Source: Fen-183 sp036504335 (GTDB taxonomy: Bacteria > Acidobacteriota > Thermoanaerobaculia > UBA5066). From it: a DNA stretch of 64,000 bases. The stretch's first letter is position 1; each line of letters begins with the position of its first letter. This document shows positions 15,111 through 25,546 of this stretch, piece by piece. The translations under genes were made by a program, and so were the position numbers. Below the pieces are notes generated by a model. That model was not told the origin of the DNA. It did not search any database and worked only from the letters and a program-made list of their open reading frames with translations. The stretch is from the NCBI GenBank assembly GCA_036504335.1, contig DASXVJ010000020.1:248001-312000 (forward strand), in the 5' to 3' direction.

Positions 15111-15668
15111 ATGAACCGGACGCTCGCTCTCGCCTTCTGCGCCGCGCTCGCCGCCGCCCCCGCCGCCGCGCAGAAGAAGCCGGCGAAACGCGCGCCGACG
15201 CCCACGGCGGCGCCGGCGCCCACGCCGACGCCCGGAAAACCGGACCTTCAGGTCACGGCGTTCGGCTTCGCCGGCCCGACGCCGAACACGGTCCCGAAGC
15301 CCTCGTGCGAGCCGAACACGGTCGTCTACAGTTTCACCGTGGTCGTCACGAACGCGGGGACGGGCCCGTCGCCGTCTTCCGCCTCGCTCGGGGGCAAGCC
15401 GCTCCTGACCGTCGCGGCTCAGGACCGCGCGGGCTGGATGGCGGGCGTTCCGCTGCCGGAGATCGCGGCGGGGAAGTCCGTCACCGTGAACGCGGACGTC
15501 CTCTTCCTCGCGGCGGACCCGGCTTACATGGTCAAGGCGAACCACCCGTTCCTCGCGACGGTCGACCCCGGCAACCTCGTCGACGAGGCGGACGAGACGA
15601 ACAACACGAGGGGTCCGCTCACGATGGGGCCGCCCGCCGGCTGCGAGCGCTTCTTCAGGAAGAAGTGA
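15111..15668 (+). CDS. Secreted CARDB-like domain protein
   Basis: 185-residue exported protein. Residues 1-20 are a signal peptide (NRTLALAFCAALAAA), followed by a Pro/Thr/Ala linker and an immunoglobulin-like CARDB-type domain: PDLQVTAFGFAG, VVYSFTVVVTNAGTGPS, KSVTVNADVLF and the typical ending DPGNLVDEADETNNTRG. CARDB domains are extracellular adhesion or spacer modules; no catalytic residues are seen. ATG at 15111 is preferred over 15099 because GGAGG lies 5 bases before it. It is 16 bases downstream of arfB. Confidence 0.8.
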   Translation: MNRTLALAFCAALAAAPAAAQKKPAKRAPTPTAAPAPTPTPGKPDLQVTAFGFAGPTPNTVPKPSCEPNTVVYSFTVVVTNAGTGPSPSSASLGGKPLLTVAAQDRAGWMAGVPLPEIAAGKSVTVNADVLFLAADPAYMVKANHPFLATVDPGNLVDEADETNNTRGPLTMGPPAGCERFFRKK

Positions 15669-15671
15669 GGC

Positions 15672-16067
15672 TCAGGCCCACGCGCCGGACGGCGGCTTGC
15701 GGATCGGCACGGGCCGGCCGTCCTCGCCGACGTTCACGTAGACGACCTCGGCCTCCGTCACCTTGAGGACCTTGCCCGATTCCTTCCACCGCTCCGCGGT
15801 GACGGTGACCTGCACGCTGATCGACGTCGTCCCGATCTTCACGACCTTCGCGTAGAAGCTCACGACGTCTCCCACGTAAACCGGGTGGTGGAAGACGACC
15901 TCGTTCATCTTCACGGTGACGACGAGGTTGCAGAACGGGCGCGTCGCGATTGCGCCCGCCTGGTCGATGTAGGCGAGAAGGACGCCGCCGAAGATCGTCC
16001 CGTGCCCGTTCGTGTCGCGGGGCAGCATCGAGACGCGGATCGCGGGCTCGTGGGCGTTCGTGTCCAT
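15672..16067 (-). CDS. Acyl-CoA thioesterase (hotdog fold, YciA/BACH-like)
   Basis: 131-residue hotdog-fold thioesterase that hydrolyses acyl-CoA to free acid and CoA. The family signature is RVSMLPRDTNGHGTIFGGVLLAYID (residues 11-35), with Asn20 and Asp35 in the usual catalytic places, followed by NLVVTVKMNEVVFHHPVYVGD. Cytoplasmic, hexameric by family. Chain-length preference is unknown. The ATG has TATCGT 6 bases before it and no ribosome site, implying a leaderless mRNA. It ends three bases from the CARDB gene and is divergent from the HerA-like ATPase. Confidence 0.88.
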   Translation of the reverse strand: MDTNAHEPAIRVSMLPRDTNGHGTIFGGVLLAYIDQAGAIATRPFCNLVVTVKMNEVVFHHPVYVGDVVSFYAKVVKIGTTSISVQVTVTAERWKESGKVLKVTEAEVVYVNVGEDGRPVPIRKPPSGAWA

Positions 16068-16101
16068 GGGGCGACGATACCCCGGCGCTAAGATCGCGCG
16101 C
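16068..16101. promoter_or_regulatory. Divergent leaderless promoters (thioesterase / HerA-like ATPase)
   Basis: TATCGT on the minus strand (16079-16074) ends 6 bases before ATG 16067; TAAGAT on the plus strand (16089-16094) ends 7 bases before ATG 16102. Here the two hexamers are separate, unlike the two symmetric cases. No ribosome binding sites are present. Confidence 0.45.
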
Positions 16102-18279
16102 ATGTCCGATACGAAATCCACGCTCTTCCTGGGCCGCGCCGTCGATCCCTCGACTGGAAAGACCGGCAGCGAGGATTTCCGGCTCGACCCCTCCGACCTG
16201 ACGACGCACGGCCTCATCGTGGGCATGACGGGCAGCGGCAAAACCGCGCTCGGCATCGTCCTCATCGAGGAGCTCCTCCAGCGCGGCGTTCCGGTCCTCG
16301 CCGTGGATCCCAAGGGCGACCTCGGCAACCTCCTTCTGAACTTCCCGAACCTCGCGCCGGAGGAGTTCGCGCCGTTCGTCGACCCGTCCGCCGGGACGCC
16401 GGAATCCGAGGCGAAGAAGTGGGCGGACGGCCTCGCCGGCTGGGGCCTCGGCCCCGCCGACGTCAAGGCGCTTCTCGCGTCTCGCGACGCCGTCGTCTAC
16501 ACCCCCGGCTCGGCGGCGGGCGTGCCGCTCGACCTCTTCGGCGCGTGCACGCCGCCGCCCGAAGGCGCGGACGAGGAAGACGGCCGCGACCTCGTGGGCT
16601 CGTGGGTGGGCGGACTCCTCGGCGTCGCGGGCCGTGACGCCGACCCCGTGAAGTCGCGCGACTTCGTCTTCCTCGCCGCCTGCGTGGACGCGCTCTGGGC
16701 GGACGGGAAGACGGCCACGCTCGAGACGCTCCTCGACACGGCCTCGTCGCCGCCGTTCGCGAAGGTCGGCGCGCTCTCCCTCGACGCGTTCTACCCGGCG
16801 AAAGACCGGCAGGCGCTCGTGCTGGCGCTGAACGGCCTCCTCGCGTCTCCCGCCACGGCGGCCTTCCGGCAGGGCGACGCGATCGACGTCGCGCGGATGC
16901 TCGCCCCGGCGAAGGACGGCAGGGCCCGCCTCTCGATCGTCTCGATCGCGCACCTCGGCGACGCCGAGCGCCTCTTCGTCGTCGCGACGCTCCTCGCGCG
17001 CGTGAAGTCCTGGATGCGCACGCTCCCCGGCAGCCCGGCGCTCCGCGCGCTCGTCTACATCGACGAGATCTTCGGCTTCTTCCCGCCCACGGCCGAGCCG
17101 CCGACGAAAAGGCCGCTGCTCACGCTCCTCAAGCAGGCGCGCGCGTTCGGCGTCGGCGTCGTCCTCGCGTCGCAGAACCCCGTCGACCTCGACTACCGCG
17201 GCCTCGCGAACTGCGGCTGCTGGTGGGTCGGGACGCTGCAGACCGAGCGCGACCGCAGCCGGCTGTCCGAGGGCCTCGTCGAGGCGGGCGGCAGGGACGC
17301 GTCGAGGCTGCTCGACAAGACGCGCAAGCGCGTCTTCCTCCTCCACGACGTTCACCGCAAGGAGCCCGCGCTCGTCGAGACGCGCTGGGCGATGAGTTAC
17401 CTGCGGGGCCCGATGACGAAGTCGGACTTCGCGAAGCTGCGCGGCCCCGCGCCCGCGCCGGCGAAGAAGGCGGACGCGGCCCCCGCCGGGTCCGCGCCCC
17501 CGCCGCTCCCGCAGGAATGGCCCGCGCGCTGGGTCGACAAGCGCGGCGCCGACCTCGCGTCGCCCGCGCTCTACGTCCGGTACGCGGTCCGCTACAAGAC
17601 GGCGAAGGGCGCGTCGCCCGAGGTGCAGGGCGTCAAGCTCTTCCCGCTGTCGGCGTCCTCCGCCGCCGAAGTCGTCGAGGGCGAGACGACGGACATGGCG
17701 GCGGACGGCCTGCTCGACAAGGCGCCGCGCGCCCTGCGGTACGCGGATTTGCCGGCGTGGGTGGGCCCGGCCGGCGTGAAGGCCGCGGAGAAGGCCGTGC
17801 GCTCGCGCCTCCCGGACAAGCTCGCGACGACGCTCCTCAAGGATCCCGTCACGGGCGCGCTCTCTCTCCCCGGCGAGACGCCGGAGGCGTTCGCGGCGCG
17901 CGCCGCGTCGGGCGCCGAGGCTCCCGCCGCTCTGCGCGAGAAGCTGGAGAAGAAGAAGCGAGACCTCGCGGCGGCGGAAGCGACCGAGCAGGGGAGGTCG
18001 ATGGAAACCTACGCGTCCATCGGCACGGCGGCGCTCGACGTCCTCGGCGGCCTCCTCGGAAAGAGAAGGACGCTGCGCGTGAACAAGGTGGGCTCCGTGC
18101 TGAGCAAGAAACGCATGGAGGGAACGGCGGAAGCGAAGGTCGAGGGCCTGAAGGCCGAGATCGACGAGCTCGAGGCCAAGCTCGCGCCGCCCGACGCGAG
18201 CCGATTCCAGAAGGTCGAGGTCGTCCCGGCGGCGAGCAGCGTCGACGTCCTCTCGATCGGCGTGGCCTGGATGTGCTGA
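16102..18279 (+). CDS. HerA/VirB4-like P-loop ATPase
   Basis: 725-residue ATPase resembling HerA-type helicase/translocase proteins that clamp and pump DNA. Walker A is GMTGSGKT (41-48), Walker B is ALVYIDEI with Asp321/Glu322, and a sensor-like stretch VVLASQNPVDLDYRGLANC with the Arg-rich block TERDRSRLSEGL follows, as in VirD4/HerA families. The C-terminal third is different: a Pro/Ala linker (about 445-475), a region of unknown fold, and a helical part with EKLEKKKRDLAAAEAT and VEGLKAEIDELEAKL. The partner nuclease NurA is not nearby. Leaderless start (TAAGAT 7 bases upstream). DNA processing is the probable role but the substrate is unknown. Confidence 0.75.
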   Translation: MSDTKSTLFLGRAVDPSTGKTGSEDFRLDPSDLTTHGLIVGMTGSGKTALGIVLIEELLQRGVPVLAVDPKGDLGNLLLNFPNLAPEEFAPFVDPSAGTPESEAKKWADGLAGWGLGPADVKALLASRDAVVYTPGSAAGVPLDLFGACTPPPEGADEEDGRDLVGSWVGGLLGVAGRDADPVKSRDFVFLAACVDALWADGKTATLETLLDTASSPPFAKVGALSLDAFYPAKDRQALVLALNGLLASPATAAFRQGDAIDVARMLAPAKDGRARLSIVSIAHLGDAERLFVVATLLARVKSWMRTLPGSPALRALVYIDEIFGFFPPTAEPPTKRPLLTLLKQARAFGVGVVLASQNPVDLDYRGLANCGCWWVGTLQTERDRSRLSEGLVEAGGRDASRLLDKTRKRVFLLHDVHRKEPALVETRWAMSYLRGPMTKSDFAKLRGPAPAPAKKADAAPAGSAPPPLPQEWPARWVDKRGADLASPALYVRYAVRYKTAKGASPEVQGVKLFPLSASSAAEVVEGETTDMAADGLLDKAPRALRYADLPAWVGPAGVKAAEKAVRSRLPDKLATTLLKDPVTGALSLPGETPEAFAARAASGAEAPAALREKLEKKKRDLAAAEATEQGRSMETYASIGTAALDVLGGLLGKRRTLRVNKVGSVLSKKRMEGTAEAKVEGLKAEIDELEAKLAPPDASRFQKVEVVPAASSVDVLSIGVAWMC

Positions 18280-18284
18280 GACCC

Positions 18285-18290
18285 TAGAAT
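18285..18290 (+). promoter_or_regulatory. -10-like hexamer TAGAAT, leaderless start at 18297
   Basis: TAGAAT ends 6 bases before ATG 18297 with no ribosome site between, consistent with an mRNA beginning at the start codon. Confidence 0.45.
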
Positions 18291-18296
18291 CCGCTC

Positions 18297-18632
18297 ATGC
18301 CGAAGATCTCCCCGCGGGAGTCCGTCCGCGAGCATCCGCTCTACCGCTCCGCGATGGCGGCGCAGCACGCCGCCTACCAGCTCATGCGCGACGTGCCCGC
18401 GTCCGCGAAGGCCGATGCGACGCGCCTCCACGCCGCTCTCGTGCACGCGACGACGTGGGCGACGGCGCTCCTCGACGACGACGTCGCCGAGAAGGACCGG
18501 AAGGCGGCTCGCGCCGGGTTCGAGGCCTCCGTCACGAGCGCAAAGGAGATGCTCGCTCCGCTCGCGCCGCTCGCGGACGACGCGGGGATCGTGGATCTCC
18601 TCGAAAAGAGGATCGAGGAGCTACGGGCCTAG
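18297..18632 (+). CDS. Small helical protein of unknown function
   Basis: 111-residue soluble protein with no family I recognise. It is predicted mostly helical (PRESVREHPLYRSAMAAQHAAYQLM at the start, LLEKRIEELRA at the end) and has no signal peptide, cysteine or obvious active site. It lies 17 bases after the HerA-like ATPase but has its own leaderless-type promoter. Its TAG shares the palindrome CTAG with the stop of the convergent membrane protein gene. Coding character is good (strong GC at third positions). Confidence 0.65.
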   Translation: MPKISPRESVREHPLYRSAMAAQHAAYQLMRDVPASAKADATRLHAALVHATTWATALLDDDVAEKDRKAARAGFEASVTSAKEMLAPLAPLADDAGIVDLLEKRIEELRA

Positions 18633-18967
18633 TCTTCTTTTTTCGTTCCCAGCACCACGAGGACGATCAGGAGCAGGAGGACGATGAGGCCGATGACGAT
18701 CGTCGTCGTGCGCGAGGAGCCGGCGGGCGGCTCGGGCGCGGGCGCCTCGGCCCTGGCCGGAGCGGCGGACGCGGTCGTCGAGGGCGCGGCGGAGGCCGCC
18801 GTCGCAGGCGCGGGAGCGGCCGTTTCGGGCGCGGCGGCGGCCGTCGCGGGCGCGGCGGACGTCGCGGGGGCCGGGGCGGCAGGGCTCGCCGTCGTCTGGG
18901 CGAGGCCGGCGGACGCGGCGAGAAGAGTCACGGCGAGGACGGCGGTGAGCGTGGGGCGACGTTTCAT
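18629..18967 (-). CDS. Secreted/anchored Ala-Pro-rich protein with C-terminal membrane helix
   Basis: 112-residue protein of low complexity. It opens with a signal peptide (residues 1-22, ending AGLAQ), continues with about 60 residues of almost only Ala, Pro, Thr and Ser, and ends with a membrane helix (TTTIVIGLIVLLLLIVLVVL) and the charged tail GTKKED. The layout is that of a periplasmic spacer anchored by its C-terminus. No function can be named. ATG 18967 is preferred over an upstream TTG because it begins the signal peptide cleanly. The stop overlaps that of the convergent gene. Confidence 0.6.
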   Translation of the reverse strand: MKRRPTLTAVLAVTLLAASAGLAQTTASPAAPAPATSAAPATAAAAPETAAPAPATAASAAPSTTASAAPARAEAPAPEPPAGSSRTTTIVIGLIVLLLLIVLVVLGTKKED

Positions 18968-19021
18968 AGTCGGCAAAACTATCGGTCGCGCCGCGGGGCG
19001 TCAAGCGGCGGGGTCCGCGGC

Positions 19022-20554
19022 GTGAAGGGCGCCCGCGACCTCCTGCGCCTCGACGCGGCGGTTTTCCTCTCGGGCGCGGCGCTCATGGCCCTCGAGATCG
19101 TCGGGAGCCGCGTCCTCGCGCCCGTCTTCGGGACGTCGCTCTTCGTCTGGGGCGCGCTCATCACGACGTTCCTCGCGGCCCTCGCCGCGGGCTACGCGCT
19201 CGGCGGGCGCCTCGCGGACCGCCGGCCTCACCCGGAGCTGCTCTCGGCCGTGCTGCTCGCGGCCGGCGCGCTCGTGATCGTCCTTTTCGCCGCGCCCGAC
19301 GCCGTTCTCGCGGCCGCCAGCGGCGCGCCCGTGCCGGACCGCTTCCGCGCGCTGCTCGCGGCCGCCGTGCTCTTCGCTCCGCCGAGCATCCTCATGGGGG
19401 CCGTCACGCCCTTCGCCGTGCGCCTCGCGGCGAAGGACCTCGCGCTCGTCGGATCGGCCGCGGGCCGGCTCTCGGCCGTGTCGACCGTCGGCTCGATCCT
19501 CGGCGCGTTCGCGGCGGCGTTCTTCCTGATCCCGACGTATCCGACGCGCCCGATCCTCTTCGGCATCGGGGCCGCGCTGCTCGCGTCGGCGCTGCTCGTT
19601 CCGGCGCCGCGTCTCCTGCGCCGCGCCGCGTGGGCCGTTTTCCTCGGGGCGGCGGGCGCCCTCGTCTTCCTCGTGGGGCCGGGCATCGCGAAGGCCCCGG
19701 GTCCCGCCGGCACGCTCCTCCTCGAGAAGGAGACGGCCTACCACCGCATCCGCGTCGTGGACCAGGGGCTGCGCCGCGCCTTCTACTTCGACGCGCGTCT
19801 CCAGGGCTACGCCCCCGCGAGGCCCGGCATCACGCTCGGTCTCAATTACACCGACGGGCTCGCGCTCTCGCTCGCGTTCGTGCCGAAGGCCCGGCGCGTC
19901 GTCGTGATCGGACTCGGGGCCGGCATGATCCCCACTCTTCTCGCCGCGCGCGCGCCCGAGATCGCCACGACGTCCATCGAGATCGATCCCGAGGTCGTCG
20001 CGGTCGCGCGGAAGTACTTCGCGTTCGCTCCGGACGCGAACGACCGCGTGATCGTGGGCGACGGCCGCCGCGAGCTGGACCGCCAGGTGGACGGCGCGGA
20101 CGTGATCCTCGTGGATGCGTACTTCTCCGACAGCCTGCCGTTCCACCTCGTCACGAAGGAGTTCGACGAGCTCTGTGCGCGAAAACTCGGCGAGGACGGC
20201 GTCCTCGCCGTGAACTTCGGCGGCGATCTGACGGGTGCACGAAACCGGCTGTTCTGGGCCGCCGTGCGGACGCTCGCCGAGGTCTTCCCGCGCGTGTACA
20301 TCTTCTCGAACGAGCTCAAGGCGGGCGCGGCGACGTTTCGCGGCAACGCGATCGTCGTCGCGGCGCGCTCGCGGGAACGCCTCGACCCCGGCACGGTCGC
20401 CGACCTCGCGAAGGCCGCCGCCGAGCGCCTCGGGCGTCCGCCCATCTCCGAGTGGGCCGCGCGCCTCTACGAGGGCGAGATCCGGACGGCCGACGTGCCC
20501 GTTCTCACGGACGCGTACAGCCCCACGGACGCGCTCCAGCACCTCGCACGATGA
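19022..20554 (+). CDS. Membrane-fused spermidine-synthase-like methyltransferase-fold protein
   Basis: 510 residues. The N-terminal half is a polytopic membrane domain (about seven helices to residue 210) starting LSGAALMALEIVGSRVLAPVFG, the signature of membrane-fused spermidine-synthase-like proteins. The soluble C-terminal half has a Rossmann aminopropyltransferase fold: GLGAGMIPTLLA binds the nucleotide cofactor, EIDPEVVAVARKYF is motif II, GDGRRELD and VDAYFSDSLPFHL follow. Such proteins are common in bacteria but their substrates are mostly unknown; true polyamine synthesis is not established. The start is GTG 19022, since the first in-frame ATG would cut the first helix. The TGA overlaps the ATG of the M28 peptidase gene. 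Confidence 0.8.
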   Translation: MKGARDLLRLDAAVFLSGAALMALEIVGSRVLAPVFGTSLFVWGALITTFLAALAAGYALGGRLADRRPHPELLSAVLLAAGALVIVLFAAPDAVLAAASGAPVPDRFRALLAAAVLFAPPSILMGAVTPFAVRLAAKDLALVGSAAGRLSAVSTVGSILGAFAAAFFLIPTYPTRPILFGIGAALLASALLVPAPRLLRRAAWAVFLGAAGALVFLVGPGIAKAPGPAGTLLLEKETAYHRIRVVDQGLRRAFYFDARLQGYAPARPGITLGLNYTDGLALSLAFVPKARRVVVIGLGAGMIPTLLAARAPEIATTSIEIDPEVVAVARKYFAFAPDANDRVIVGDGRRELDRQVDGADVILVDAYFSDSLPFHLVTKEFDELCARKLGEDGVLAVNFGGDLTGARNRLFWAAVRTLAEVFPRVYIFSNELKAGAATFRGNAIVVAARSRERLDPGTVADLAKAAAERLGRPPISEWAARLYEGEIRTADVPVLTDAYSPTDALQHLAR

Positions 20555-21498
20555 GAACGGCCGTCGCGGCAGCCGCGCTCGCCCTCCTCGCCGCCGCGTG
20601 CTCGAAGGCGCCGGCGCCCTCCCTGCAGGCGCGGCTCGCGGTGCGGGCGGAGGCGTCCCCTGCCGTCGAGGCCGACGCGCGGGCCCTCGCGGCGCTCGGG
20701 GCGCGCGTCACGGGCAGCGCCGCGTGCGCGAAGGGAGAGGACCTCGCGGCCGCGCGCCTTTCGGCGGCCGGGCTCACGCCCGTTTTCGAGACGTACCCGC
20801 GCCCCGAGGGCGCGGCCGGCGACGCGCCGGCACGCAACGTCCTCGCGGACATTTCGGGCACGGACGCGACGCGCGGGCTCGTTCTTCTGGCCGCGCACCT
20901 CGACGGCGTCGCGGTGGGGGAGGGGGCGGCGGACGACGCCGTCAACGTCGCGGTTCTGCTCGAGGCGGCGCGCACGCTGAAGGCGCTCGCTCCCGCGCCC
21001 CGCCGGACGATCCGCTTCGCGTTCTTCACGGGGGAGGAGCAGAAGATGGCGGGCTCTTCGGCTTACGTGGCGGCGCACGCCGCCGAGCCGCACGCCCTCG
21101 CCGCGGTCTTCGACCTCGGATCCGGCCGGACGAAGGGCTTTTACATGAACGGGCGCAAGGAGGATCTCCGCTCCCTCTTCCGGCGCGCGCTCGCCCCCGA
21201 CGACCGCTGGCGGGCCGTCTTCGGCACGTACCAGATCTGGGCGGGCTGCGACGCCTTCCCGTTCGTGAAGGCGGGCATCCCGGTCCTCACCGCGTTCCAG
21301 ATCGACCCGGGCTACGCCGCCCTGCACCACACGGCGGCCGACACGGCCGGCCGGCTGGATTTCGCGGCGGCCCGGGAGACCGCCGCCCTCGCGGCGGCGC
21401 TGGCATGGGGGGCGGCGGACGACGCCGGGCCGGACCTCCCGCGGCACACGCCGGACGAGGTCCGGGAGCTGCTGGCGAGGCACCGGATCGCGCCTTAA
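20551..21498 (+). CDS. M28-family zinc aminopeptidase, lipoprotein
   Basis: 315-residue exported M28 peptidase. The N-terminus is a lipoprotein signal with the lipobox LAAAC (Cys about 20). The two-zinc site of the family is visible: His/Asp in LLAAHLDGVA, Asp in EGAADDAVN, the Glu pair in FFTGEEQKMAGS, Asp in AVFDLGSG and His in ALHHTAADT. By family it removes N-terminal residues from peptides outside the inner membrane. ATGA overlap with the upstream gene indicates coupled translation. The stop shares the palindrome TTAA with the convergent four-helix protein gene. Confidence 0.88.
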   Translation: MRTAVAAAALALLAAACSKAPAPSLQARLAVRAEASPAVEADARALAALGARVTGSAACAKGEDLAAARLSAAGLTPVFETYPRPEGAAGDAPARNVLADISGTDATRGLVLLAAHLDGVAVGEGAADDAVNVAVLLEAARTLKALAPAPRRTIRFAFFTGEEQKMAGSSAYVAAHAAEPHALAAVFDLGSGRTKGFYMNGRKEDLRSLFRRALAPDDRWRAVFGTYQIWAGCDAFPFVKAGIPVLTAFQIDPGYAALHHTAADTAGRLDFAAARETAALAAALAWGAADDAGPDLPRHTPDEVRELLARHRIAP

Positions 21499-21857
21499 TG
21501 CGTCGTCTCGCCCGTCCGTGCGGCCCGAAGCTGCACGAGCTCGGCCTTGAGGCTCTCGAGGTCGCTGAGGAGGCTTTCGAGGTCGGCGGGCGGGATGCCG
21601 CTCAGGGCCGGCGAGGTCAGGAGCCCCCGGACCTCGTCCAGCTTCGCTTCAGCCAGGGAGAGAGCCTCCGCGACGTCCTTGCCGGACATGTCGAGGAACG
21701 CCTCTCCGACGAGGGAAGGCACCGAAACGGCCGCTTTTCTCAGGCGGGCGCCGGCCTCCGTCCCCTTGGCCCCCGCCGCCTCCACGGCCGCGTAGACCGT
21801 GTGGGCGAGGGTCATCCCCCTTTTCCAGAGCGGGAGGTTCTTGTATTCGCCGGCCAT
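21495..21857 (-). CDS. Four-helix-bundle protein (S23/IVP family)
   Basis: 120-residue protein with the family start YKNLPLWKRGMTLAHTVYAAVE, then RKAAVSVPSLVGEAFLD and EALSLAEAKLDEVRGLL. The family is often encoded within intervening sequences of 23S rRNA genes but also occurs alone in chromosomes, as here: no rRNA sequence surrounds it. Molecular function is unknown. TATAAG lies 7 bases before the ATG, so transcription may be leaderless, although GGGGCAGG between them could serve as a weak ribosome site. Confidence 0.85.
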   Translation of the reverse strand: MAGEYKNLPLWKRGMTLAHTVYAAVEAAGAKGTEAGARLRKAAVSVPSLVGEAFLDMSGKDVAEALSLAEAKLDEVRGLLTSPALSGIPPADLESLLSDLESLKAELVQLRAARTGETTH

Positions 21858-21864
21858 CCTGCCC

Positions 21865-21870
21865 CTTATA
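21865..21870 (-). promoter_or_regulatory. -10-like hexamer TATAAG before the four-helix protein
   Basis: TATAAG on the minus strand ends 7 bases before ATG 21857. No convincing -35 box is seen. Confidence 0.4.
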
Positions 21871-22001
21871 CGCCCGGAGGCTCCCGGACGTTCCCCCGGA
21901 CTGATGGGTTTGCTTCATATCGGGGCGTTTTGGCCCGGTGCTAGGCTGCCTCGCCGACGGCTCCGCCGCAAAATTGAGAGGCGCCGGGGAAGGAACCATT
22001 C

Positions 22002-22928
22002 ATGCGACGCAAAGTGACCGTGATCGGGGCAGGAAACGTGGGCGCGACCGTCGCCCAGCGCATCGTGGAGCAGAACCTGGCCGACGTCGTCCTCGTCGAC
22101 GTCGTCGAGGGCGTCCCGCAGGGCAAGGGACTGGACATGTTCCAGTCGGGCGCCGTCGAAGGGTTCGACATGAAGATCGTCGGCACCAACGGCTACGACG
22201 AGACCGAGGGCTCCGACCTCGTGATCGTCACGGCCGGCCTCGCCCGCAAGCCGGGCATGTCGCGCGACGACCTCCTGAAGAAGAACGAGGAGATCGTGGG
22301 CTCGTGCATCGCGAAGACGACACGCGGCTCGCGCGACCTCAAGGTCATCGTCGTCACGAACCCGCTCGACGCGATGTGCGAGGTCGTCCGCCGCATCACG
22401 AAGCTCCCGAAGCAGAACGTGATCGGCATGGCGGGCATCCTCGACAGCGCCCGCATGCGCGCGTTCATCTCGATGGAGCTCGGCGTGTCGATGTCGAACA
22501 TCCACGCGACCGTCCTCGGCGGGCACGGCGACACGATGGTCCCCCTGCCGCGTTACTCCACCGTCGCGGGCGTCCCGATCACCGAGCTCATGTCCCCCGA
22601 GCGCGTCGCCGCGATCGTGAAGCGCACCGCGGGCGGCGGCGCCGAGATCGTGAACTTCCTCAAGACCGGCTCGGCCTACTACGCGCCGTCCTCGGCCGCC
22701 GTGGAGATGGCCGAGGCCATCTTCAACGACCGCAAGAAAATCCTCCCGTGCGCCGCGTACCTCGAAGGCGAGTACGGGATCAACGGCCTCTTCGTGGGCG
22801 TGCCCTGCGTCCTCGGCGCCGGCGGCATCGAGAGGATCATCGAGCTCAAGCTCACCCCGGAGGAGTCCGCGGCTCTCAAGAAGTCCGCCGCCTCCGTCCA
22901 GGAGCTCGTCGGGCTCCTGACCGTCTGA
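22002..22928 (+). CDS. mdh: Malate dehydrogenase
   Basis: 308-residue NAD-dependent malate dehydrogenase of the lactate-dehydrogenase-like type (about 310 residues). It oxidises malate to oxaloacetate in the TCA cycle. The Rossmann motif is GAGNVGATVAQRI (about 8-20), the mobile loop has ARKPGMSRDDLLKKN with the substrate Arg, VVTNPLDAM carries the conserved Asn, and the catalytic His lies in GGHGDTMVPL. GGGGAAGGAA precedes the ATG. It lies 36 bases ahead of sdhC, so oxidation of succinate and malate is probably co-expressed; fumarase is not in the window. Confidence 0.96.
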   Translation: MRRKVTVIGAGNVGATVAQRIVEQNLADVVLVDVVEGVPQGKGLDMFQSGAVEGFDMKIVGTNGYDETEGSDLVIVTAGLARKPGMSRDDLLKKNEEIVGSCIAKTTRGSRDLKVIVVTNPLDAMCEVVRRITKLPKQNVIGMAGILDSARMRAFISMELGVSMSNIHATVLGGHGDTMVPLPRYSTVAGVPITELMSPERVAAIVKRTAGGGAEIVNFLKTGSAYYAPSSAAVEMAEAIFNDRKKILPCAAYLEGEYGINGLFVGVPCVLGAGGIERIIELKLTPEESAALKKSAASVQELVGLLTV

Positions 22929-22964
22929 TCCGTCGCCACATCTGAGGGGAGGAGAACCGCTCGA

Positions 22965-23629
22965 ATGGCTGCGCCCGCACCCTTCCTGAGTTCCTCGGTC
23001 GGCAAGAAGATCGTCATGGCGATCACGGGGATCGTCCTGTCGGGCTTCGTCCTCGGCCACATGGCCGGCAACCTCCAGGCGTTCCTTCCGAACGGACCGG
23101 AGGCTCTCGACCACTACGGCGCGTTCCTGCGCGAGCTCCTGCACGGCACGGGCATCTGGTTCGTGCGGGCGGGGCTCCTCCTCGCGGTGGGCCTCCATGC
23201 GTGGGCGTACCTGACGCTCACGCAGAAGAGCTGGGCCGCCCGCCCCAAGGGCTACAAGGTGAACGACTTCGAGGAAGCGACCTTCGCCTCGCGCTCCATG
23301 CGCTGGACGGGGCCGATCCTCGGGGCCTTCATCGTGTTCCACCTCATGCACCTGACCGTGGGCAACGTGCACCCGCACTTCGTCGAGGGCAAGGTCTACC
23401 AGAACCTCGTCACGGGCCTGGCCCCGGTTCCCGTCGCGCTCTTCTACGTCCTCGCGATGGGCTGCCTCGCGTTCCATCTCTGGCACGGCGCCTGGTCGAT
23501 GCTCCAGACGCTCGGCCTGTCGCACCCGAAGTACCTCAAGGCGCGCACGGCGTTTGCCGTGGTCTTCACCATTCTCGTCACGGGCGGCTTCGTCCTCGTG
23601 CCGATCGCCGTGATGGCGGGGGTGCTGAA

Positions 23630-23633
<4 letters not shown>
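22965..23633 (+). CDS. sdhC: Succinate dehydrogenase cytochrome b subunit (SdhC, diheme type)
   Basis: 222-residue membrane anchor of the single-subunit type found in Bacillus/Bacteroidota-like complexes, with five membrane helices. Histidines likely to bind two hemes b are in FVLGHMAGN, GLHAWAYLT, FHLMHLTVGN and FHLWHGAWS. It passes electrons from SdhB to the quinone pool. AGGGGAGGAGAA lies ahead of the ATG. Its TGA overlaps the ATG of sdhA. Direction (succinate oxidation or fumarate reduction) is not settled by sequence; beside mdh, oxidation is likelier. Confidence 0.93.

Positions 23634-25542
<1,909 letters not shown>

Positions 25543-25546
<4 letters not shown>

Noticed and set aside
21495..21857. 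Intervening sequence within a 23S rRNA gene, as suggested by the S23-like four-helix protein
   Set aside because: The flanks encode an M28 peptidase and malate dehydrogenase; no rRNA sequence is recognisable.
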